Source of the DNA: an uncultured Prevotellaceae bacterium
Lineage (GTDB): Bacteria; Bacteroidota; Bacteroidia; Bacteroidales; Bacteroidaceae
Assembly (NCBI GenBank): GCA_945787625.1
Contig: CALZJL010000027.1
Span: 1 to 10,100, forward strand
Direction of reading: 5' to 3'
Length of the DNA: 10,100 bases
The translations under genes and the position numbers were made by a program. Position 1 is the first letter of the stretch; the number at the start of each line of letters is the position of its first letter. The notes under the pieces were generated by a model. The model searched no databases and had not been told where the DNA came from. It saw only the letters and a program-made list of their open reading frames with translations. This document shows positions 5,978-10,100 of this stretch, one piece after another.

Positions 5978-7633
5978 TTACTGCTGGGGCATCTTGTATT
6001 TCTCGCCTGACTCCTGGACTATCTTCCTACGGAATGACTCGGGATAGCCTGGACGCATGACTGGTCTTGGGGCGTTGCCTGGGGTGTGCAGATATTTGCC
6101 ATTGGCATCTTGCTGCTTGACGGCCATGTCATTATACTTGACGATTATCAGCTTGGCAAGGTCGTTCCATTCGGACATCATGCCTTGTGCCATGCGTGTG
6201 GAATAGTCGCTGAGGTATTTTGCTCCTTCGACGTGTCCCCTACCCTTTGCTATTTCTTCTATCTCGGCTTGCATAGAGTTGTAGTCCGCTTCAAGTCGGT
6301 CACGTACGCTTTTGAGCTCAGGGAAGAGGAGATTGTAGCGGAGGTAGACCATGTTGCTGACCCAGTTGCATACCCAGAAGGCGTTTTTGAACGAGAAGGT
6401 GAAGGCGTCTGCGCTCTTGTCGCTGTAGCAGTGGGGGACGCGCTTCATCGAGCCTGGATATATGGGGGTGAGAGCTACCATGTTGGCTTCGTCATTGCCG
6501 TACCACAGGCATGAGCCTATGTAGTCCGGGAGCCATGAGCGGAGTTGTGAGACGTAGATGTTGGACGACTGCTGGGTCGAGATAGGGCGTTCGTTGAAGT
6601 ACTTGACGCTGTCGACTTCGTATGTAAGGGGTGTGGGGCGGTAGGGCATTTCCCATGCTCCTGCGCCGAGGCCTGTACGAATGTCCATGGGTGTGTCTTC
6701 GTAGTGGTCTCGCATCATGTCTTTGACGTCTTGGACGCTGAGTTTGGCTTTGGGCTTTATCCACAGTGGCATCTCGTGGGCATCACCGTCTTTGTCGACT
6801 CCCATGGCGTAAGGCAGGTATTTCTGCATGTCATCATTGCCCCATTTGTTGAAGAAACTCCATACACGGGCTTCACAGAAACGTTTGGCTCCGAAGTCTG
6901 CCGGCGCATAAGCTTCTGAGAATGAGAAGTCTTCGTCCTTGCCGCTGAAGTATCCCTTCTGGCGTGCGAAACTGATGACATCGTTGGAATAAAGGCAGTT
7001 GTCTTTGTCTTTGAGGGGGAACTGGCGTATGCGGCTGTGGTTGGCATGAGCGCATATCATATCGTCAGGTATACGGCGTGCTACCCAGACGGCTCCTTTG
7101 GTGTCTTTGCCTTTGCCTATCATCTCCATAATCCAGACTTCGTTTTTGTCGGCTATGGAAAATGACTCGCCCTCGCTGATGTATCCATATTCGTTGACAA
7201 GGCGTCCCATCATCTCTACTGCCTGACGGGCTGTCTTGCAGCGTTGGAGGGTGACGGTCATGAGGCTGCCGTAGTCGAAGAGGCCGGGGCCGTCCCACAA
7301 CTCTTCGCGCCCCCCGAACGTTGTCTCAAAGATGGTGAGCTGGTATTCGTTGCAGAGTCCTACGACTTGATATGTCTCTTCGGCTTCGGGTATCTCTCCG
7401 AGGTAATTGAGCGTCTCGTAGTGATAGAGCTGGCGCATCTGACCCTTGTCGTGCCTGGCGCGCGGATAAAAAAAGAGGTGACCAAAGGCTCCATAGTCGT
7501 CGCTGCTGTAACTGAGTATGACGCTGCCGTCCTTCGATGCACCTTTGCCTACGATCAGGTTAGTGCAGGCTTTGCCTGTGGTAGACAGCCACGGGCAAAG
7601 CATTGTAAAGAGTATGATTAGTATTTTTCTCAT
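5978..7633 (-). CDS. Secreted C69-family dipeptidase
   Basis: N-terminal-nucleophile hydrolase of peptidase family C69 (PepD/PipD type), expected to cut dipeptides. The 551-residue product has a signal peptide (MRKILIILF... to about residue 22). It is followed directly by Cys23 in KACTNLIVGKGASKDGS, the usual C69 arrangement in which cleavage frees the catalytic cysteine as the new N-terminus. Further family features are the SDDYG segment near 44-48, GGREELWDGPGLFDYGSLMT near 106-125, EGESFSIADKNEVWIMEM near 154-171 and a long C-terminal helical region. The likely location is the periplasm. The length fits Bacteroidetes members, which are longer than the lactobacillar enzymes (about 470). The gene lies 23 nt after nadC and 19 nt before rseC, so it appears embedded in the nadC-rnf transcript; no functional link to Rnf is obvious. 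Substrate preference cannot be read from the sequence. Confidence 0.93.
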   Translation of the reverse strand: MRKILIILFTMLCPWLSTTGKACTNLIVGKGASKDGSVILSYSSDDYGAFGHLFFYPRARHDKGQMRQLYHYETLNYLGEIPEAEETYQVVGLCNEYQLTIFETTFGGREELWDGPGLFDYGSLMTVTLQRCKTARQAVEMMGRLVNEYGYISEGESFSIADKNEVWIMEMIGKGKDTKGAVWVARRIPDDMICAHANHSRIRQFPLKDKDNCLYSNDVISFARQKGYFSGKDEDFSFSEAYAPADFGAKRFCEARVWSFFNKWGNDDMQKYLPYAMGVDKDGDAHEMPLWIKPKAKLSVQDVKDMMRDHYEDTPMDIRTGLGAGAWEMPYRPTPLTYEVDSVKYFNERPISTQQSSNIYVSQLRSWLPDYIGSCLWYGNDEANMVALTPIYPGSMKRVPHCYSDKSADAFTFSFKNAFWVCNWVSNMVYLRYNLLFPELKSVRDRLEADYNSMQAEIEEIAKGRGHVEGAKYLSDYSTRMAQGMMSEWNDLAKLIIVKYNDMAVKQQDANGKYLHTPGNAPRPVMRPGYPESFRRKIVQESGEKYKMPQQ

Positions 7634-7656
7634 CTGATTTTCGTGTTTGCAAACAA

Positions 7657-8532
7657 TTACTTGATGACGAGCTTGTCGCTCCCTGCTGCCTTGAAGCTCA
7701 TGTCGAGACCTTTGACGCTGTGTGTGAGAGCACCGAACGAGATGAAGTCGACTCCTGCCTTGGCATAGGGTATCATGGTGTCGAAAGTGATGCCTCCGGA
7801 GCTCTCCGTCTCGGCACGTCCTGCTACGAGGGCTACTGCCTTCTTGGTGTCTTCGGGGGTGAAGTTGTCAAACATTATGCGGTCGCAGCCTTCGGCAAGG
7901 GCTTCTTCGAGTTCTTTCCAGTTGCGTACTTCGCACTCGATTTTGAGGTCTTTGCCATGCTCCTTGCAATACTGTTTGGCACGGGAAATGGCATTGTGGA
8001 CTCCGCCGCAGAAATCGATGTGGTTATCTTTGAGCAGAATCATGTCGAAGAGGCCTATACGGTGATTCATACCTCCGCCTATCTTTACGGCTTCCTTCTC
8101 AAGCATGCGCATACCCGGAGTCGTCTTGCGGGTATCGAGTACACGGGTCTTGGTGCCTGCATCGATGAGAGCCTGCTGATATTTGTGGGTCATGGTGGCT
8201 ATGCCCGACATACGCTGGAGAATATTGAGCATGAGACGCTCGGTCTGTAGCAGGCTCTGCTCCTTGCCTTTGACAGACATTACGATGTCTCCAGGCTTGA
8301 CGTGTGCACCATCTTCGATATAGACTTCGACTTGCATGGTCGGATCAAAACGGTGAAAAACTTGTTTTGCTATCTCTACGCCTGCAAATATGCCTTCCTC
8401 CTTGATCAAGAGCTTGCTCTCCCCCATCGAGTCGGCAGGAATACAGCACAACGTAGTGTGGTCACCATCACCGATATCCTCACTGAAAGCGAGGTCTATC
8501 AGACGGTCATTGAGTTCCTCTACTGTAAGCAT
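7657..8532 (-). CDS. nadC: Nicotinate-nucleotide pyrophosphorylase (carboxylating)
   Basis: Quinolinate phosphoribosyltransferase, which makes nicotinate mononucleotide, CO2 and PPi from quinolinate and PRPP in de novo NAD synthesis; cytoplasmic. The 291-residue product is of usual length. Visible family motifs are EDIGDGDHT at 18-26, TERLMLNILQRMSGIAT at 97-113 and DTRKTTPG at 133-140 (substrate-binding Arg/Lys). Lys150, His157 and Arg158 lie in KIGGGMNHR; others are LKDNHI at 167-172, ECEVRN with Glu199/Glu201, MFDN with Asp222, SSGGI at 244-248 and FISFGALTHS at 263-272. It is the first gene of the leftward string, and nadA/nadB are not in the window. The start at 8532 gives MLTVEELNDRLIDLAFSEDIG, the normal N-terminus. 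The leader is A/T-rich without a Shine-Dalgarno, and promoter candidates lie at 8540-8571. Confidence 0.97.
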   Translation of the reverse strand: MLTVEELNDRLIDLAFSEDIGDGDHTTLCCIPADSMGESKLLIKEEGIFAGVEIAKQVFHRFDPTMQVEVYIEDGAHVKPGDIVMSVKGKEQSLLQTERLMLNILQRMSGIATMTHKYQQALIDAGTKTRVLDTRKTTPGMRMLEKEAVKIGGGMNHRIGLFDMILLKDNHIDFCGGVHNAISRAKQYCKEHGKDLKIECEVRNWKELEEALAEGCDRIMFDNFTPEDTKKAVALVAGRAETESSGGITFDTMIPYAKAGVDFISFGALTHSVKGLDMSFKAAGSDKLVIK

Positions 8533-8539
8533 AAGAATA

Positions 8540-8571
8540 CAAATTTAAACAATCCGACCACAAAATTACAA
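8540..8571 (-). promoter_or_regulatory. Candidate promoter(s) for the nadC-rnf transcript
   Basis: Two exact TAnnTTTG elements are read on the minus strand: TAATTTTG at 8568-8561 and TAAATTTG at 8547-8540. The first would give a leader of about 24 nt but has no clear TTG about 20 nt upstream. The second has TTTTTTG ending at 8569, 21 nt upstream, but would start transcription almost at the ATG. A/T-rich sequence makes chance matches likely, so only the general location is supported. Confidence 0.4.
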
Positions 8572-8640
8572 AAAAGTACATAATAATAATGTAATTTACG
8601 TCATACAAATCAATATGCAGCACAAAAAACACACACAGAC

Positions 8641-8671
8641 TTGCAAAACATCAGAAAAAAACGTAACTTAG
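8641..8671 (+). promoter_or_regulatory. Candidate promoter for thioredoxin-DUF4492-cydA
   Basis: TTG at 8641-8643 is followed after 20 nt by TAACTTAG at 8664-8671, one mismatch from TAnnTTTG. Transcription would start near 8676, about 27 nt before the thioredoxin ATG at 8703. Together with the candidates at 8540-8571 this accounts for most of the 170-base divergent gap 8533-8702; I see no further clear operator in it. Confidence 0.45.
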
Positions 8672-8702
8672 CGAAGCGAAAACTCAAAAACGTTATAAAA
8701 TT

Positions 8703-9143
8703 ATGAAAAAGTCAATCCTTTTCGTTGCCTCCATAATGGTCTCAATGACAATTATCGCATGTGGCAACAAGACAGACAGAAATCCTGCTACCTCCACATC
8801 TGACACCACGAGCGTCACTGCTCCCAAGTCTGCTTCGATTATCGAAATCAAAGACCAGCAGACTTTCGACAGCCTCACGAGCTCCAAGGGCTATGTCCTC
8901 GTTGACTTCTACGCCACGTGGTGCGGTCCATGTAGGCGTCTCGCTCCTGTCCTCGAAGAGGTAGCAAAAGAGATGCCTCGCAAACTCTCCATTCTGAAAG
9001 TCGATGTCGACAAGAACCCTACACTTGCCAACAAATACAAGGTCAACGCCATACCACACATCATCGTATACAAAGACGGCAAGCAAATATGGAGTCAGCT
9101 CGGTCTGGTAGAAAAGGACACCTTGCTCAACGTTATGAAATAA
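8703..9143 (+). CDS. Thioredoxin-fold lipoprotein
   Basis: Extracytoplasmic thiol-disulfide protein. The 146-residue product begins with a lipoprotein signal peptide ending TIIAC, with Cys20 as the lipidated residue. The residues after Cys20 (GNKTDRN) do not form the acidic cluster known as the Bacteroidetes surface-export signal, so a periplasm-facing location is more likely. A Ser/Thr-rich linker (about 28-45) leads to a complete thioredoxin domain: DFYATWCGPCRRLAPVLEE with the active site Cys74/Cys77, KVDVDKNP at 99-106 and the cis-Pro loop at Ile117-Pro118. The WCGPC motif and compact domain suggest a true thioredoxin, not a TlpA/ResA-type apocytochrome reductase, but reductant and targets are unknown. 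The stop is 31 nt before the DUF4492 gene, and the gene is co-directional with cydA, suggesting an operon. It is preceded by an A/T-rich leader without Shine-Dalgarno. Confidence 0.9.
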   Translation: MKKSILFVASIMVSMTIIACGNKTDRNPATSTSDTTSVTAPKSASIIEIKDQQTFDSLTSSKGYVLVDFYATWCGPCRRLAPVLEEVAKEMPRKLSILKVDVDKNPTLANKYKVNAIPHIIVYKDGKQIWSQLGLVEKDTLLNVMK

Positions 9144-9174
9144 GAGTAAACACACGTAGCCCGCACTCCGACGC

Positions 9175-9408
9175 ATGAGCAAGACAAGCGCCCTAAGCGG
9201 CATCTACGCATTCTATCGCGATGGGTTTCGCCACATGACGTCATTAGGCCGCACCCTCTGGCTCATCATCGCTATCAAGCTGCTCATCATATTCGCCATA
9301 CTGCGCATATTCTTCTTCCAGCCTGCCCTACAGGGCTCAGACGAGGAAAAGAGTCAGCAAGTACGACAGCAGCTCATCGACAAAATGCAACTCTCGCACA
9401 CACATTAA
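9175..9408 (+). CDS. DUF4492 small membrane protein upstream of cydA
   Basis: A 77-residue protein with the sequence feature YRDGFRHMTSLGRTLWLIIAIK at about 14-35, one strongly hydrophobic segment (about 28-48, ending in RIFFFQPAL) and a charged C-terminal tail (DEEKSQQVRQQLIDKM). I recognise it as the DUF4492 family, which in Bacteroidetes and Epsilonproteobacteria is typically found directly before cydA. Its function is not known; a role as a small accessory subunit or assembly factor of cytochrome bd, like CydX in Proteobacteria, is an inference from position, size and topology (there is no clear sequence similarity to CydX). It starts 31 nt after the thioredoxin gene and ends 18 nt before cydA. 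Confidence 0.85.
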   Translation: MSKTSALSGIYAFYRDGFRHMTSLGRTLWLIIAIKLLIIFAILRIFFFQPALQGSDEEKSQQVRQQLIDKMQLSHTH

Positions 9409-9426
9409 CCTACACAAACTCCTTCC

Positions 9427-10100
9427 ATGAACGACATAGCAAGCACTATCGACTGGTCGCGGGCACAGTTCGCTCTGACAGCCATGTACCACTGGCTCTT
9501 CGTCCCCCTCACCCTCGGTCTCGGTCTCATCGTAGCCGTGATGGAGACGGTCTACGTACACAAACTCTACGACTCCCGAGCCACAGACGCAGACAAGGCT
9601 CACTGGCTCGACCAGACTCGCTACTGGATGCGGCTCTTTGGGGTCAACTTTGCCATCGGCGTCGCCACTGGCATCATTCTCGAATTCGAATTTGGCACCA
9701 ACTGGTCCAACTACTCATGGTTCGTGGGAGATATCTTCGGTGCTCCCCTCGCTATCGAAGGAATCTTTGCCTTCTTCTGCGAAAGCACGTTTTTTGCCGT
9801 CATGTTCTTCGGCTGGGACAAATTCTCCCCTCGCCAGCACTGCGCTGCAACATGGCTCACTGCCTTTGGCGCAACCCTGAGCGCATGGTGGATACTCGTT
9901 GCCAACAGTTGGATGCAATACCCCACAGGTATGCAGTTCGACCCCGAACAGATGCGTAACGTGATGGTATCTTTCAGCCAAGTCGCTTTCTCAACCACTG
10001 CCATCACCAAGTTCAGCCACACCGTCACCTCAGCATGGACTCTCGGTGGGGCGTTTGTCATCGCAGTAAGTTCCTGGTACTTGCTGAAAGGACGCCACAC
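9427..10100 (+). CDS. cydA: Cytochrome bd ubiquinol/menaquinol oxidase subunit I, N-terminal part
   Basis: Quinol oxidase subunit carrying all three hemes; reduces O2 to water in the cytoplasmic membrane at low oxygen. An open frame of 224 complete codons runs from ATG 9427 to the window end without a stop. The N-terminus SRAQFALTAMYHWLFVPLTLG contains His22, equivalent to the E. coli heme ligand His19. FGTNWSNYSWFVGDIFGAPLAIEG and the following helix contain Glu111 and Glu119 (E. coli Glu99 and Glu107), and FSHTV contains His198 (E. coli His186, heme b595/d region assignments from E. coli). Compared with E. coli there are three extra N-terminal residues and about nine extra residues in the loop after METVYV (DSRATDADK region). 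The Q-loop, the Met393-equivalent and cydB lie beyond the window. The start is supported by the 18-nt gap to DUF4492 and alignment; no Shine-Dalgarno. Confidence 0.97.
   Translation, partial: MNDIASTIDWSRAQFALTAMYHWLFVPLTLGLGLIVAVMETVYVHKLYDSRATDADKAHWLDQTRYWMRLFGVNFAIGVATGIILEFEFGTNWSNYSWFVGDIFGAPLAIEGIFAFFCESTFFAVMFFGWDKFSPRQHCAATWLTAFGATLSAWWILVANSWMQYPTGMQFDPEQMRNVMVSFSQVAFSTTAITKFSHTVTSAWTLGGAFVIAVSSWYLLKGRH

Noticed and set aside
7645..7654. GTTTGCAAAC palindrome between nadC and the dipeptidase gene
   Set aside because: Only 10 bp with no loop, no T-tract and no neighbouring promoter element; expected by chance in a window of this size.
9711..10100. 129-codon minus-strand open frame opposite cydA
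   Set aside because: The plus strand encodes unmistakable CydA with conserved heme ligands; the antisense frame shows no family features.
1..10100. CRISPR arrays, insertion sequences, tRNA/rRNA genes, riboswitches, toxin-antitoxin or defence cassettes
   Set aside because: Looked for on both strands; no spaced direct repeats, transposase frames, cloverleaf candidates or defence genes were seen. Apart from the AAA-ATPase-like fragment the genes are core metabolism.

Overview
The window reads as a piece of a Bacteroidales chromosome (Prevotella/Porphyromonas/Bacteroides relatives; genus not decidable from here). The reasons are: an Rnf operon in the order rseC-rnfB-rnfC-rnfD-rnfG-rnfE-rnfA, a cytochrome bd gene preceded by a DUF4492 small membrane protein, an AAA-ATPase-like gene of the type common in Bacteroidetes, and promoter candidates of the Bacteroidetes type (TTG, about 20 nt, TAnnTTTG) in place of E. 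coli-like -35/-10 boxes.

Layout. At the left edge (1-289, minus) is the first 96 codons of an AAA-ATPase-like protein with its own promoter candidate. A 222-base gap (290-511) holds that promoter and a perfect 12-bp hairpin that probably ends the rnf transcript. From 8532 leftwards to 512 run nine minus-strand genes with gaps of 23 nt or less and two 4-nt overlaps: nadC, a secreted C69 dipeptidase, rseC, rnfB, rnfC, rnfD, rnfG, rnfE and rnfA. They look like one transcription unit starting in the 170-base divergent region 8533-8702. To the right, on the plus strand, are a lipoprotein thioredoxin (8703), a DUF4492 protein (9175) and the start of cydA (9427, cut by the window end), also closely spaced.

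How they work together. RnfABCDGE is a complete membrane complex that passes electrons between reduced ferredoxin and NAD(H) and couples this to ion transport. RnfB and RnfC carry the Fe-S clusters, RnfC the NADH/FMN site, RnfD and RnfG covalent FMN, and RnfA and RnfE the membrane cluster. NadC makes the NAD precursor nicotinate mononucleotide. RseC is an Rnf-associated membrane protein. On the other side, cytochrome bd is the quinol oxidase used by these anaerobes at very low oxygen, with a periplasm-facing thioredoxin lipoprotein encoded just before it. The window is therefore a redox-metabolism region with NAD synthesis/Rnf and thioredoxin/bd oxidase diverging from one control region.

I found no mobile elements, CRISPR arrays, tRNA or rRNA genes, and no clear sign of horizontal transfer. 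Most of the window is well-known core metabolism. The points worth a second look are strong Shine-Dalgarno sites at three rnf genes in a lineage that rarely uses them, the dipeptidase in the nadC-rnf string, the divergent redox arrangement, and the thioredoxin-DUF4492-cydA linkage.
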